A DNA stretch of 64,000 nt from Dermacentor variabilis (GCF_050947875.1 NC_134577.1:68644139-68708138); one strand, 5' to 3'; counted from the first letter of the stretch, positions 9,078 through 23,061 are shown. Notes: generated by a model from the sequence alone, not told the origin. A program made the numbers and translations.

Positions 9078-10637
9078 CCCGGATGCTACGTTCAAGAACG
9101 TCAGTTGGTCAAAATTATTCCGGAGTCTGCAAATACGACGTGCTTCATATTCAGATTGTAGTGCTTGGCACGCGTTTGTTATATTTTTTGTTGCCTTCAC
9201 GGTGAAAAAGATCCCCAGAATGATGTTACGCGTGCGACGCCTTCTCCCTGCGGAGTCCTTTCATCTTCACGTTTTGCAGGACTGCAGCCGAAGCTTTTAG
9301 TCACCACAAATCATCCAAAATTTATTTGGCATTTCCTTTCCCTGTTTTTTTTCTTTTTTCGGTCGAATTGTACCGCGGCTCCTTTTACACTGCGTACAAG
9401 GATGTAGATTAAGAGAATGGGTTCCTCAATAAGATTTTCGTGCCTTCAAATTTGCACCTGCTGTGGTCCGGATGTACGTGCCGTGTCCCCGAGATTGAAG
9501 GACAGCAGATACTATTACCCCCGCAATGAAGTACGACAGACCCTACGTGAATTGTTCGTGTGTCTTCGTGCATCAACAAAGAGAGCAAATGACTTGGCTA
9601 TAGGCCCCCGGCGAACGAAATGCTATTGGGATGAATTCGCGACGAGACAACCCAGGCCCCGTGCTTCCCTCCTGGGCAATTCCTTCCCTCCTATCTTCCA
9701 CGCATTCCATTGCAGAGTACCGCACCCGGTCTTCCTTAGCAGTCCCTTCTCCATCACATAAGAAAGAAAAGATAAAGAAAGTAAAGAAAGCAAAGCACAA
9801 CGAGTACCATCGACTATTTTAGCTTTGTCCCTCGACACAGTGCATTTAGACGTCTCTCTTCACACTGCGAGGGCCCTCCCCTAATCCTCCAGGAAGAAAC
9901 CACCCACACGCACACGCGGGGCAGGGCAGATAAGCCTCGCTCAACGAGCGTAATCCTTTCGCGGTGTCGTCACAACGGCCGTTTATCGTGACGCAGTGTG
10001 TAGTAGTGCCTGCCCAGGAAAGCCGGATCATCGCTCCTCATAATGCGAACAAACTGCCCGTTGGCGCTCAGTTTCCCCCTCTCGGATCGAATTAAACCAC
10101 CTTCAAAAGCGCGTCGTGTACGGCACATGCGGCGCGTTTCGATGACTTTACGGGACCAGCAGCAGAGTGCTGCGATACTGCGCAATTGCAGCGGTGCTAT
10201 TGCAAGATGGTAGCCGATAACGGCGGTGCTGCACCCTGCCGACTCGCGCTGAAAGCTACGCAAGCCGGATAGAACTAACGAGCGACCTCGCGTAATTTGT
10301 AAGGATTATCGCGGAGGCGCATTAAGAGGTCGGTGCCGGCAAGCCAACAGCGTCGACACTGCCTGCCGGAAAGTTTCGTGTTTCAGATAACGCGCGCGTT
10401 TCCGCTTTGATGGCGAAGCAAAATTCAGACGCGTTGGATTCAGAATGGCGTGCGGTGCCCACAATAACTGAAGCGCGAATAATTTCGAATATCCTCCGAT
10501 CCGTTGTTTCTTTTTTTTTTTTTTTCAGGTTCACCAGCATTTGTAATCGCAGCTTACTGCAGACTAGAGACCGTACACTCGGGACTACTTCGCTCTTAGA
10601 AACAGGCTATGCATCTAGAGCCATACTAGACGCCACT
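9078..10637. other. Anonymous sequence
   Basis: No gene or recognised repeat; a few T-rich runs (for example near 9344 and 10510). Confidence 0.5.
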
Positions 10638-10697
10638 CTTCCATGTAGTTACGCTTAAAAGGGCGTTCGTCGCTGTCGACGCTTGAGCATTGTACAG
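10638..10697 (+). repeat. Dispersed repeat, copy B
   Basis: Diverged direct copy of 8952-9010, sharing TTACGCTTAAAA, GGCGTTCGTCGCTGT and CATTGTACAG. It leads directly into the tRNA-like SINE fragment at 10720. Confidence 0.7.
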
Positions 10698-10719
10698 TTC
10701 CTTCTTGCAACATGCCTGA

Positions 10720-10850
10720 TGTCGTGGCTGAGCTGTTATGGCGTTATGCCACTGAGCGCCGTGGTCACAGGTTCGAATCCTATAGGTCACGGTGGCCGTA
10801 TTCCAATGGGGACGCAATGCGAAACACTTACTCCTTCTGCGGGTCTCTGT
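10720..10850 (+). repeat. Ruka-like tRNA-derived SINE, diverged 5' part
   Basis: A tRNA-like head with an A-box-like GGCGTTATGCCACTGAGCG and a clear B box GGTTCGAATCC (about 10772) is followed by GGTGGCCGTATTCCAATGGG and CAATGCGAAACAC. These parallel the body of the better copies (GCGGCCGCATTTCGATGGG, GAAATGCGAAAAC). The distal part is missing. It is not a functional tRNA: there is no acceptor pairing and SINE body follows. Confidence 0.65.
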
Positions 10851-11249
10851 TCGCAAGGTAACGAACCCCGGGCATTGTCGAACTTAATTCGCAGCCAGCC
10901 ATTACAGCGTCTCTCACGCGTCTCGCTGGCGGCAAGAGGGAAAGAAAGCCTGGCTTCCAATTTCCCCGGAAGAGTTTCCGAAGAGGCATCGAGGGCTTTT
11001 CTCACGAATCGCCAACAGATCGTGACCTGGGAGGCAGCGTATGGATCTTTGAACTTCTTAATCCGCGGCCGTAACGGTGTGGTAGCATGACCACAAATTA
11101 TTTGCAGACCGTTTTTTGTGCCTGCCGAGGTAGGTGACAAGGCTTATGCGATCGGCTTGAAAGATATATGGCACGCAGGCCTAACCTCTGCGTGATGCTA
11201 CGCGAGGACATTCGCAAAATACGAACGAGAACCATATTTATCTGCAGCG
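10851..11249. other. Anonymous sequence
   Basis: No supported gene or recognised repeat. Confidence 0.5.
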
Positions 11250-11470
11250 CGAAGTCGACAACCTTTATGCACTTAGATTTGCCGACACTGGAGCTTTCGG
11301 AGATTTTGGAGTCGTGCGATTGTATGTCTATGCTCCTTTCTTTATTTATCTCTGCTTTGCTATCACTTTTGCCTCCCCCTCCCATATCCCGGTCGGGTAG
11401 CAAACCGGATCTACGAATCTGGTTAACCTCCCTGCCTTTGCCCTTTCTTCTGTCTCTCTCTCTTTGGAGT
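11250..11470 (-). repeat. Short interspersed repeat with GTTAACCAG core, copy 1
   Basis: Read on the minus strand it gives GGCAGGGAGGTTAACCAGAT, then GGTTTGCTACCC, a GGGAGGGGGAGG block, AAAGTGATAGCAAAGCAGAG, AAATAAAGAAAGGAGCATAG and ACATAC. The same word order occurs on the plus strand at 28172-28340, with partial copies at 14505, 14840 and 54085. A GA-rich tract precedes it on its own strand. I do not recognise a named family. Confidence 0.75.
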
Positions 11471-11508
11471 CGTGTCTTTCAATGCCGGACATTGCTTGCA
11501 AATCATTT

Positions 11509-11535
11509 ATAGAGTGTCCCAGCTAACGTTAGCCA
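11509..11535 (+). repeat. Mariner/MITE-type terminal repeat remnant
   Basis: TAGAGTGTCCCAGCTAACGTTAGCC resembles the end of a TA-flanked element; a similar end, TACAGGGTGTCCCAGCTTA, lies on the minus strand near 56113-56133. No partner end was identified nearby. Confidence 0.4.
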
Positions 11536-13428
11536 GGCTGTTGAACGAAAGAAGAGAAAAAAATAAAAGATACGATTTTAAAACCTACTGTGTTCGGTCG
11601 TAGGGCCTCCGATGAGCGAAAAAAATGCAGGCCTTAGAATTGTATCTTGCACAGTGATCCTTAAAAAAAAATTTTTCTTCGTCGAACGGCTTGGCTAACG
11701 GTATAACTGCGACACACGGCACGATTCTCGCAACACTCACTGCATCAGAAAGAGTTGACAGTTGTCGCTTGCTCCGCGAACTATAGAAGAGCACTGCCCG
11801 GCGCAAAAGAAAGATTCAAACGCCGAGTGACAAGCCGAGCCGTCTAACTTAATCTGCGAGCGGGCGTTGTTATTACCTGAGCACACGTTTGCAGGTGCTT
11901 GCCGTTCGTTTTCTATCGAGGATGGAGCAGGGGAAATTCAACACGCCAGGGCACCGCCGAAACCGGAACGGCCGCAACCCCTGGACGTGATCAATGGGAG
12001 GGCTGCAACCTCGAGATCGCGGAACAGCTATGCGGCAACACTCGGCGAAACCAGACCTCTCGGGCTCGCTGGCAGAAAGAAAGGCGAACCGACATACATC
12101 ACCCCCAGCTCTGCAGGACGCGCGCTTGGTCGTTCTTCCTTCGACGCAGTTATTCACATTTCGTTGGTTCATTAAATATTACCTCTGTTCTCCGCGTTTC
12201 CTCATTCTCCGCGGACGCGCCTTCACCCCCCCCCCCCCCTTCCTTCCTTCCTTCCTTCCTTCCTTCGTTTTTTTTTTTCCTGGAGCCACATCGTGTGCGC
12301 AATGTAGCGAAGCAGACACTCACGAATTCGTTTTCTAAGAGAGATGCGCACCACGTTTCCGCTTCGCTTCTATTTTACTTTTCTGTGTTTTTTTTTCTTT
12401 TCATGCATTCATTCTTCCATCGTTGTTACGAGCACGTTTCCATTTCTCTAGCCGAGCACGCTTCTTCGCTTCCCTATTCCGCTCGCTCGCACGCCACAGT
12501 CGTCTGCCGTTGCTTCGTGCGTTGTGTTTATTAAAAAAGAAAAAAAAAGGGGGGGGTGGGTGAATAGATCTACTGTTCACAAGGACAGTGACCCCGCTGC
12601 ATCAGTTGAATCTCGCACCTAGCGCGAGGACGCACGTTCCATTAGCGGTTCCATAATCAGCGTTAGGTGCAAGTTAACCTCGTAATACTCAAACTATCAC
12701 AGTATACGCTGCGCTGAGCTTAACGCTTCATAAAGGCTGGTTTAAGGACAGGCCGACACTTAACGCAACGCCCGTATTTTCGTTTTTTCATATGCTGGAG
12801 TGAAGTTGCAGGCGTGGAGAGGTAAAAAAAATAAACCAAGTACTAACGAACTAATCGCAATACTAATCAGAGCACTGCCAGCAAGCCCGTATGTATCCGG
12901 AGCGTTATGCTGCGGTATCCCACATAGCCACTGTGTTATTTCGAGACGGATAATCGGTCATCACGATCGTGATCGTCTTGTGCTGCGCCATGAGAGCACG
13001 TTAGAGAAAAAAAATCTGGAGAAAAAAAAAAGAACACGCGTGTCGACATTCCAGTATGTGTTATACTGGCCTGAACGTCTAAATTAAAGGCCAGCATGTC
13101 GTTTTGCGCCAAGGACAGACATTTCCGAAGCATTATTTTTTTAATCACGCATCGATGGCGAAGCAAGAACGGCAAGGGCCAGTCAATTATATTGTGGGCC
13201 CACGACCTCATTGCCCTTGATTACCCCGCATTAAAGAAATAAAGAGAAACAGAGAGAGAGAAAGAGTGAAAAGAAGAAGATGGGGGCAACCCCCCCTCGT
13301 GACTGTTAACCGGATGGTTTATTGCAGCTCGCGTACAACGCTAGTTAAAACAAACTGCTGCTGGGCCGGGCACGATGAGCAGGAATTTCTCCAGGGAAAT
13401 TGACCAGCTCCAGCTTCCATGCCAGCGC

Positions 13429-13460
<32 letters not shown>

Positions 13461-14504
13461 CAAGCGCGGAAGAGGAGCCACGGCTGCCTGCATCCAGGCA
13501 CCGATTAATGGCTTCTCCGTCGTTATAGCTGCGCAGAACGCGTGTGCGGCCGCATCATGATGGAGAAGAGAGACGGTGTAGTAATTACCCCCAACCTGTG
13601 CACACACACACATATATGTGCAATGCGCTCGCACGCGGTGAGGCCGGCGCATCGTAATAGCACAATTACTATCGTGCGGACAGGCCCGTGTAAGATTCGA
13701 GCCGGCGATGATGGGAGTGGGGTGTGTGTGTGCGCGCGCGCTTAAGCGGATAATCGATGGAAGAGGACCGCGTGCGCCATCTCCAACTCTCGTACAAAGC
13801 GAAAAACAGCGAAACAAAGAAGAAAAAAAAAGAAAAGCCTATACTACATGAAGATCTAATTTTGACGCATACCAAATCTTGGTGGTTTCTCTGAATCACC
13901 TTGTATTATATGCACAGCGTGCGAATAAATGTTGCCATGGCAATAACTGGCGACCTGCTCTCTCACACGGCACGGATTCGGTCCTTGAATGTCGCCTATA
14001 ATTTAGCTCGAAACTGTAACTTCTGTGAGAATGATGGCGTCATCGACTTCCTCGAGATGCCGAACATATTTCAAAAAAAAAAAAAGAAAAGAGAAAGGCT
14101 TCCCTGTATAAAGTTCTGTGGTGTAAAAAGGAAAAAGAAACCTGACATTTGCTCTGGAATGTGCCCCGGAACGACACACATCACAAGAGAACATTTTCCT
14201 CGACTGTGCATCTCGCCTATATAGTGAACTGAAAGAACTCTGAACATGGGTGACCGCGCCCTCACCACTACCCGTTCGTCTCGTACGTCGCGGCGCCTGG
14301 TCTGAATGAGGCCTTATGTTATAGGAGACGGAGACAAAAACAGGCTTTGATATGCACATTCTGATGAGGTCGTATTATACGTACCACCGCCACTACTATA
14401 ACGCCTTACTTAGCTTCGGCTAAGTAGTCCGGACGACGGATTTACAGAAATGTCAGCTCGAGAAAGAGCGAGAACCAATGTTTATAGAAAAGTGAGGGGG
14501 GTTA
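11536..14504. other. Anonymous sequence with simple repeats
   Basis: No gene is supported. It holds a C run and CTTC repeat (about 12227-12266), a poly-G block (about 12549), an AG repeat (about 13432-13461), CA/TA and GT/GC runs (about 13601-13741) and several A runs. Open frames here follow the simple repeats and show no family motif. Confidence 0.6.
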
Positions 14505-14560
14505 CCCAGAGGCAACTTCCGTTGGCTACCCTGCACGAGGAGGAGGAGTAAGGGGATATT
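14505..14560 (+). repeat. GTTAACCAG-family repeat, partial
   Basis: GTTACCCAGAGGCAACTTCC followed by GTTGGCTACCCTGCACGAGG and GGAGGAG matches the start of the family at 28172 with substitutions. Confidence 0.5.
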
Positions 14561-14819
14561 GAGTAAGAGGTGAGCCGCCGAATAAATTTTTTTAACTTAT
14601 TCTTTTTTTTTTGCGCCTCTCTCCTTCCCTCCCTAATTCCCTTCCACAGCAGAGTAGCATGTCAGCGATGTCTATAGGCCGGCTAAAATCTGTGCCTTTC
14701 ATTAAAGGGTTCTCTCTCTCTCTTTAATTTTAGACCAAGCGGGGCTGCACATCGCGACGCACAGCGCGAGCGTTATTGCATTCCGTAAACATTGGATTTG
14801 CGGCCTCCGCAATTGGAGG

Positions 14820-14906
14820 AGGAGGAGGAAAGAAAGAGAGAAGACAGGGATGTTAACCAGAAATGCGTCTAGTTGCCTACCCTACTCTGGGGGACGGTAA
14901 AGAGGG
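14820..14906 (+). repeat. GTTAACCAG-family repeat, partial, abutting the CAGA array
   Basis: A GA-rich stretch, GACAGGGATGTTAACCAGAA, CTAGTTGCCTACCCTACTCT and GGTAAAGAGGGG reproduce the family's opening order. The copy stops where the CAGA array begins. Confidence 0.65.
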
Positions 14907-16157
<1,251 letters not shown>

Positions 16158-16863
16158 TAATTGATTGATAGACACGGAGAGCCTGAGCAACTCAAAGGCG
16201 TTCACGCTGGCCAATAGGACTCGAGAAAGACAAACTGGAAATTATTGTACCGTGTAGGGCCCCGTGCAACCGTGCAGCAGATACTGAGGTATACCCGCAC
16301 CGTGGATTACCAGAGTGCCTGACGCATGCTATCGGTCACCGGCTTAGTTTTCTCTAATCTTATGTTGTTTTGCTTCCCTTTTAGCATATATGCTAGATTC
16401 GATGAAAGGCGCACGAAAACCCTCAAGAGCGAAAATCGAAAGTCATATAACACCGATACAAGGTTAAACGCCACCGTCTCGCTAGAAAAAAAAAAAGTTA
16501 ATATACAAGGAAGCAAACAAACAAGCTGAACATATCACGCGGGTTCTTGTCGCAGCAAGTTAAAAAAAAAAATGCGACACGCTGTCGAAAGAATGTCCCG
16601 CGGTCGCGCGACACGCCGTAAATCTGCCGCCTGTCGATCGCACGTGAAACCGAGCGCCCGCCACGAGTTAAGCCGAAACGCAACTACACCACCAAGGCCG
16701 GTGGAAAACGGCGGCTCGGATAGATAGACGCAGTTCAATGCTTGCTTCCCGTCCGAGGAGCCCGCAGCAAATTAAACGGCAACAAATCACTTTTTTCTCA
16801 AGCCACGTGCTTTTTTTCACACTCTTTCCCTTCCTCTTACCGTCCTCCGCACGGAAAGGCCTG
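16158..16863. other. Anonymous sequence
   Basis: No gene or recognised repeat. Confidence 0.5.
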
Positions 16864-17025
16864 CACTGTAAAATAATTTACACCCTAAAAAGTGAAAAAG
16901 GGTGTAAATGTGTCTATAACTTACACCCTTAGGGTGTCCGTTATATAGATAACATGCTAAGGATGTGAGTTATAGACACATTTACACCCTTTTTCACTTT
17001 TTAGGGTGTAAATTATTTTACAGTG
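16864..17025. mobile_element. Fold-back (MITE-like) element with 58-bp perfect inverted ends
   Basis: The left arm, starting CACTGTAAAATAATTTACAC, is matched for 58 bp by the complement of the right arm ending at 17025. The arms then pair imperfectly toward a short centre around TAGGGTGTCCGTTATATAG. The arms carry internal TTACACCCT words. There is no coding capacity. A diverged relative is at 44240-44451, so it is a dispersed family. The target duplication is not clear. Confidence 0.85.
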
Positions 17026-17870
17026 TGGCACTGCGCATGCATATTTCATGGCGCCCATCCACGCGCGTTCCAGTGCGCGCACCCGAAAAAAAAAAAAAAT
17101 AGAAAAGAAAGAAACACCAGACTGCGAGCTCGTGGAGCCCTTTAATTGCCTCCACACGCAGACAGTTTCTTTTCCGGCCGGCAGTTTTCTTCTTGGCCGC
17201 GTGACGAAACGACGTTTGCCCGTGCGGCGAGCTTCCCAGGGATGCGCGGGGAAACCGTTGGCGTGTCTGCGCGTCCGTGCTCGTCGTGTGCGGCAGTAAA
17301 AGCACCATTAGGGGGGCTTTGTCTTCTTTACAGTCGGCGTCGACGTGCCATCGGCCTGCGCTGCTGGGCAAACATGTGACTCGTTTTTTTTTTCTTTTTG
17401 ATGCGTACGCTTCTAAGTTCCGCAGGTCCTCCGAACTGCTACGCTTGGCGTTTGACGTTGCCGTTTTCTTCGGCTAATAACAGAAGACAGACGGTAAGGT
17501 TGGCAACGTTGCAGCCGCCTATCCACGTAAGACCTTACGCAGTGAGATCGGTGACGTGTGGTTGTGCCCGCAGCTCGGATAGGAGAGAAAGGCGTTGTTA
17601 CTCCGAGGCCTACGGAAGAGGCGTCTTCCACAAGCGACGCGGTGATCCCTGATGGGCCAGGAGCAACCAAGAAGAAAGTTCCACACCTTTTGGTTCTACG
17701 TTTGATGAAACGCCTGAGCGTAAGGGATGCTCGGGTGGAGCAATTGCAGGTCAGGCACGACAGGCTAAGCCCGCATACCACTATACAGAGTGTCGCTATA
17801 GTGGTATAGTTCGATGGTAGCGGCGTCAGCCACTGGCTAACAACACTGCCACCAAATCTAGCGACACCAC
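17026..17870. other. Anonymous sequence with a hairpin
   Basis: No gene is supported. A hairpin with arms ATACCACTATA and TATAGTGGTAT lies at about 17776-17808. Confidence 0.5.
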
Positions 17871-18130
17871 TACCATATAATATATATATAATATATGGGG
17901 TTTTACGTGCCAAAACCACTTTCTGATTATGAGGCACGCCGTAGTGGGGGACTCCGGAAATTTTTATCACCTGGGGTTCTTTAACGTGCACCTAAATCTA
18001 AGTACACGGGTGTTTTCGCATTTCGCCCCCATCGAAATGCGGCCGCCGTGGCCGGGATTCGATCCCGCGACCTAGTGCTCAGCAGCCTAACACCATAGCC
18101 ACTGAGCAACCCCGGCGGGTTACCATATAA
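17871..18130 (-). mobile_element. Ruka-type tRNA-derived SINE with 10-bp target duplication
   Basis: TACCATATAA stands at 17871-17880 and again at 18121-18130, enclosing the SINE. On the minus strand the element starts with a tRNA-like head (TTGCTCAGTGGCTATGGTG as A box, GGGATCGAATCCC as B box), continues through GGCCGCATTTCGATGGGG and TTAGGTGCACGTTAAAGAAC, and ends in an AT-rich tail. The intact boxes suggest RNA polymerase III transcription was once possible. The perfect duplication shows LINE-type retrotransposition. Confidence 0.93.
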
Positions 18131-21100
18131 CCCAAGGCATCGTTAAGAAACTGACGTTGCAATCTCTTTTCCCATACATACACCCACACGCGTACCACAA
18201 CAATACAGTCTACAGTGTAAATAAGGCAAACAAGGAAAGCTAACTAAAGGAGACGTCCCATCGTTACCGTGTTAAGCGATAAATATTGGAATCCAATGCG
18301 CAACAAAAACATTATCATATACGCGCACAAACGGACGGCATCGCACTACATTGTGCGTGCACGCAGGAGCGGAAGCGGTATATACGTGCTTTCGACGACC
18401 GTTTCCCAATGATTTGAGCGGGCAAACCGCGTTGGCTGGGCTCGCATCGGCTTCAAATTATAGAACGTCGTCATTCTCGGGGAAATTCGCATACATCGCG
18501 AACACCGGGAGGCCGTTCGTCAACAGTGCGCGGCCACGTGACAGCTCCGCTAAATATAGCCACACCGCTTCCGACAGCCGCCCAACGCCCCCCAACAAGC
18601 TCCGTGTCTTGCGTGTATTTTCTCCGTCATCTTCCCGCGAAGACAGCGAGCTTGACAAGAAGCACGCCTTGCGTACGGAGATAAGCCGATCACACGCGCA
18701 GCGTCGGCAAGGCTCTACGACGTCGAGGCGTCCGGCTGGCCGCCACCAGAGCACACGAGGCTGCTCGAAATTCTCGCCACGAAACTCACGTCGAATGTCG
18801 CCCGAGAAAAAGAAAAAGTAAAGAAAAAATATGGTTTCGAATTTGACCTCACGGCGGCAACGCAGCGGCCAAGCAGTGCAAACCATTCTCGCGTCCATGT
18901 ACGAACGCGTAGAGCAATGGCGTCAAATAATACGCCGAAAACACCCGCAGACGTCAAAACAAAGGAAGTTAGACGATTAGCAAACTACAGATAACACAGC
19001 AGACGACAGAAGATATCAGATGATACGGAGACGACGCATATTAGAACAGACGACAGTAGAGAAGCAGACGTGTTGCTCATTCCCACAAATCGCCGCCGAT
19101 CAGTCGGACGTGGCCACGGGAGGGTGTTCTCTTCTTTATAAGTGCCTTGTTTATGCAGGTCGAACGGGACAGATTTAATCGACGTAGTCGCATCGCGAAT
19201 GATCATCAAGTCGCCCCAAACCAGCAAGAGTTATTGCTATTCAGCGGGCGTCCAGACATACCGCCATAGTTCGTGTTCTCCGCGCACGAATCCAGGCGCA
19301 GTAGTCGTGCCCCGTTCTATACAAGGCGGGATCGGCAATCTGATGCGCCGTTGCCGCCGCCTCCAGGCCGGTTTGTTTGCCTTCCTCATTTCTGGGCCGT
19401 AATCGACGGGCGCGTACGCGTGCTGCTCGTTGTAATCGGTACGGTGCCTACGGGCTTGTTTGCTCACCTCGTTGCCGCGTACAGCATCGAGCGTGTAAGT
19501 ACGCTACGTGGCCTATTACTCGATCGAGACGATGATATAAAACGCCACGCAGGGCAAAAAAAAAGGCAACCTCATGAACGATCGGCGACAACGCTGCCGC
19601 CGCGATTCTTATCGCGCGCTTGATTTAAAGGTTTTTTATACGAAGCCGCATTTAGCGCCGTCCAGCAGCTGCCGACATCAAAGGAGGCCGCGTCTCGCGC
19701 GCCAGACGTGTCGGGAATTCCAATTGGGAGAGACCTGCGCCTTCTTTCGCGTACCTGTACAACATAAGCACCGCTGCATCGCGGACGCTACTCGGGAGCT
19801 AAAATAAAAAAAGGTAAACAGAAGCAGAGTGAAATAGCAGCACATTAAAGAAACGGCAAAAAAAAAAACAAAAGCCGGTTTACTTCGAGAGTTACGTAAC
19901 AACCTCCTTCCGCACACCTCTTCCCCCCCTTTACTCCACACAACTCGCGGTCAAGGCGCTCTTCTGCAAGGGCCGTCGTGACCCGCTTACCTTTTTGCTC
20001 GGCCGTCGTCGTCTGCTGGCCTCGACGTAACCGGTGCAGACGGCCCGATTCTGCGCCACGCGCCAGAAGTGTGAGCAGAAGTAGCAGTATCCAAAGGTAG
20101 CGCGCGGACCTCCGCTGCCTCCCACACATGGTCGGATGCCCGTAGCAGTCGCCGCGACACCGCACACAATCCAACACGTGACGCGCTCTCTCGAAGCTGT
20201 CAGTTTCGCCTGCGCTGACGAAAGACGTCGTCCATCTGTCGGTCGCGTACGTAGCAGACGTTCTGGGCTGACAGACGGCTTCGGCACGTGGTGCTGTAGA
20301 TTTTGACGCTCCTGTTTGCAAATGTGGCAGTACAGTAAAGTTTTTGGACTAGTAACGAGAAGAATTTGGAAACGAACTTCGGTTGTGAACGATCATCACT
20401 AAGAGCGTTACTTCGAAGCTCCGTATCCAAAATGATCCCCGGTTGCGCAGATAGAACGCTTCGGAGGGTTCATGGAAAGCTTCTGTTACCGCTCGCCGTT
20501 TTGTCGTCGACAAGCGCTTCGCAACGCCGAATCTGAACGGCAGCACAACAGATCCGAGCAACAGTTCGAACGAGGTTCCAGACGACACACAGCAACGACG
20601 CTTATCTCACTCAGGCTTGTATTGGTGAGCGCTTCGCGAGCAGTCGACGCAACGTTGCTTGGAACAGCAGACGATCACGGCCGAAGCAGGCCGCATTTCC
20701 GGTGTGTTGTCGGGCGTGCTACGCGGTAAAAAAGAGCCGGCTCAAGGGACAGGCAATTTGGGTTCATGCAGGGCCGGCTCGTTTGCCAACGTCACGCTTA
20801 CTGGCCAGAGAGCGGGGTTCCTGTCACTTGAGATGCCACGCGACGGAAGTCGTCCAAGGGCTTCCACGGCGGCGACGAGGGACAACCGTCATCAATCACT
20901 GAGAGGCTTCAGATGCGACCGCGATGCCTCACAAGCTTTTCTTTTTTCCTTGTCCTTGCCTTGTCGCAAAGACAGCAAGCGAGTCGCTGTCCTGTCCCAG
21001 GCGATGGGCTGGCGTTTGTTTGACGTTATGTCGCGCAAGAAGTGTTCACGTGACTAGCGTGTCTTATTTGCTTGTAGGGCAGATACCACCACCTGGGTGT

Positions 21101-22360
21101 CTCAGTCGTTATATCAGTCGTCAGAAAAGGCCCCAGGACAGCTTTTTAGGACGTGGAAAAGAATCCTGACGTAAGGTTGCTAACGTCTCCAATAGCTGAA
21201 TAATGCACCGGGGCGGCAGTTATACGGGTGTTTCGTGAATAGCCTCACTCAGACAGCTGCCAGCAGCAATACCGAATCGGGCCTGAAAAGCGATCACACA
21301 GAAGCAAGATTTGTCTTATTCGTTTTGTGTCAGAAACGAGTTACACGGTCGAATAAAAAAAAAACGCAGCGTTGTAGCATAGTCCCTGCAGCTAACAGAA
21401 CTGTCCATTATTTCAATCCGCCGGAGCGGGTTATAGAAGACGATACATAATTCACCACACAATCGACACTTCACGCACAACACGCGACTGCTTCTTTCAC
21501 GACGTTCTCACGTCACTGAAAGGGTACGCACTGGTCGTAGAAGCCAGCTACACCGCGTGCTCGTGTCTAAGCACCGCTGGTCACGCGAGCACGGACGTTT
21601 AGCAGGCGATCTCAGACAGACGAGCGTTGACAACGGAGGACAGCGCGTTCACCCATCGCACCGCTCCTAGCAGACGACGCGGATCAGCGCGTAGGTTCGT
21701 TCATAACAGCACACTAGAGGCGGGGGTCACGACTTACACGCACACACACACTTGCACACAGAGAAGCATCCAAGCCGAAAACATCACCGACGTTTTCTTT
21801 TCCCCCGCAGCTGGTGGCCGGGATCGCCAGGAAGCAAAAGGCATCGATGACGGCTTCTGCCTTCCGAGCCAACGGGAGACGGCACGATAAGCAGACGGCT
21901 TCGCAAACAGGGCGTCAGCAGACGACGCACACACACACGCGCGGATTCGCTGGAGCGCGCGAAACTTGATTGCTAAAGGACGCCGCAGACGCTACCGCCG
22001 CCGTTGAAGGTTGCCACAGCAGTAGCACGCGGACCGGCGTGCCTTGGACTCGACGAGCAGCCTTCGCGAAGAGCGCACGCGGTCCTGCAGGCTCGACAAG
22101 TTCGCGCGGAGCTCTGTGGCCCGCCGGCTCGGAGGAAAAAAAAACGATCTAGGCTCCCCTCACCCTCGTGGGGAAGCGCTCTCCTCTCTCACGTTTGCAT
22201 TCGCGGCCAGCGTGGCCCGCGAGGCGCGTGCTTGTGTACGGTGTCGCCCTCTAGAGGAGGGCAGCGGCGGGGGACGAGTCGATTGCGAGCGGCCTAGGTG
22301 AGGCCGGCACCTGTGCTCAGGTGAGCGGGCGATCGCAGACGGGTTGGGGAGCTGGAAGCC
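18131..22360. other. CpG-rich low-repeat tract, no gene identified
   Basis: About 4.2 kb rich in CG dinucleotides and poor in recognised transposon sequence. The word CAGACG recurs about a dozen times on the plus strand (for example near 19006, 19045, 20667, 21670, 21919 and 22336). A splice-donor-like CAG/GTGAGC is near 22319. It could hold a promoter or first exon of a host gene, but no open frame shows a recognisable domain. Confidence 0.4.
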
Positions 22361-23061
22361 CCGCTGGCAGATATCTCTGTTGCTAACGTGAAAGCGCGTG
22401 AAAGTGTGATAAGCCCGATATTCTAGCGTGACATCGCATCGATTGCGAAAATATAAGTAAAAGGATCCGACAAGACTGGTATGCAAACTCTGCAGAAATG
22501 CTTGAGCAGTTATTGCAAACGAGATTGTAAACACAGTCGCTTAATGACACGTTCCGCTGAAGTGAAGCCACAGCAACAAATCGAAAAGGAAGAAAAAGAA
22601 AGGAAAAAGAAACCCGGAGTAAGAACCAATGAAATTAGTAGAAATTTCGAAATGAAAAGTAGCCATGAATTTGTCTATCGGATATTGCTGTGTATGTGCG
22701 ATGATTTTGACAAATATGTGTAGAATACGGTTATTGTAACATTTTTCGGCACAAAAATATATTTGGCAAGTTGTGCGGTTTTCGCCAATAATACCCACGC
22801 TACTATACCATTCCTGCTTGGAAATGTGCGGGATAACGCATATTTCTTCTTGGAGGGTATTTAATATGCAGGGTTTCCCAATTGTTAGGCACCAAGATTT
22901 AAAGATATGCAAATGCCACGTAGCTAGACAGAACCAAGGTAATGTTTGCCTTCGCTTGGAGATAGTCAAACTATTTCTTGCATTATACCTAATTACATAA
23001 TTTGTTTTAATTAATTAAACCTAAGTATATAATTATTCATAATGATCAGAGTAAAACCGCA
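22361..23061. other. Anonymous AT-rich sequence
   Basis: Nothing recognised. Confidence 0.5.

Noticed and set aside
8952..10697. Pair of direct repeats as LTRs of a small element
   Set aside because: The copies are too diverged and lack TG...CA ends or coding content between them.
10740..10800. Possible tRNA gene
   Set aside because: A and B boxes are present, but SINE body follows and no acceptor stem closes, so it is a SINE head.
16864..17025. Telomere-like TTACACCC words
   Set aside because: They are not tandem and do not match the arthropod TTAGG telomere repeat; they are parts of the fold-back arms.
17413..17991. 192-residue minus-strand frame
   Set aside because: No recognisable domain, extends into the SINE, and has no supporting splice or start context.
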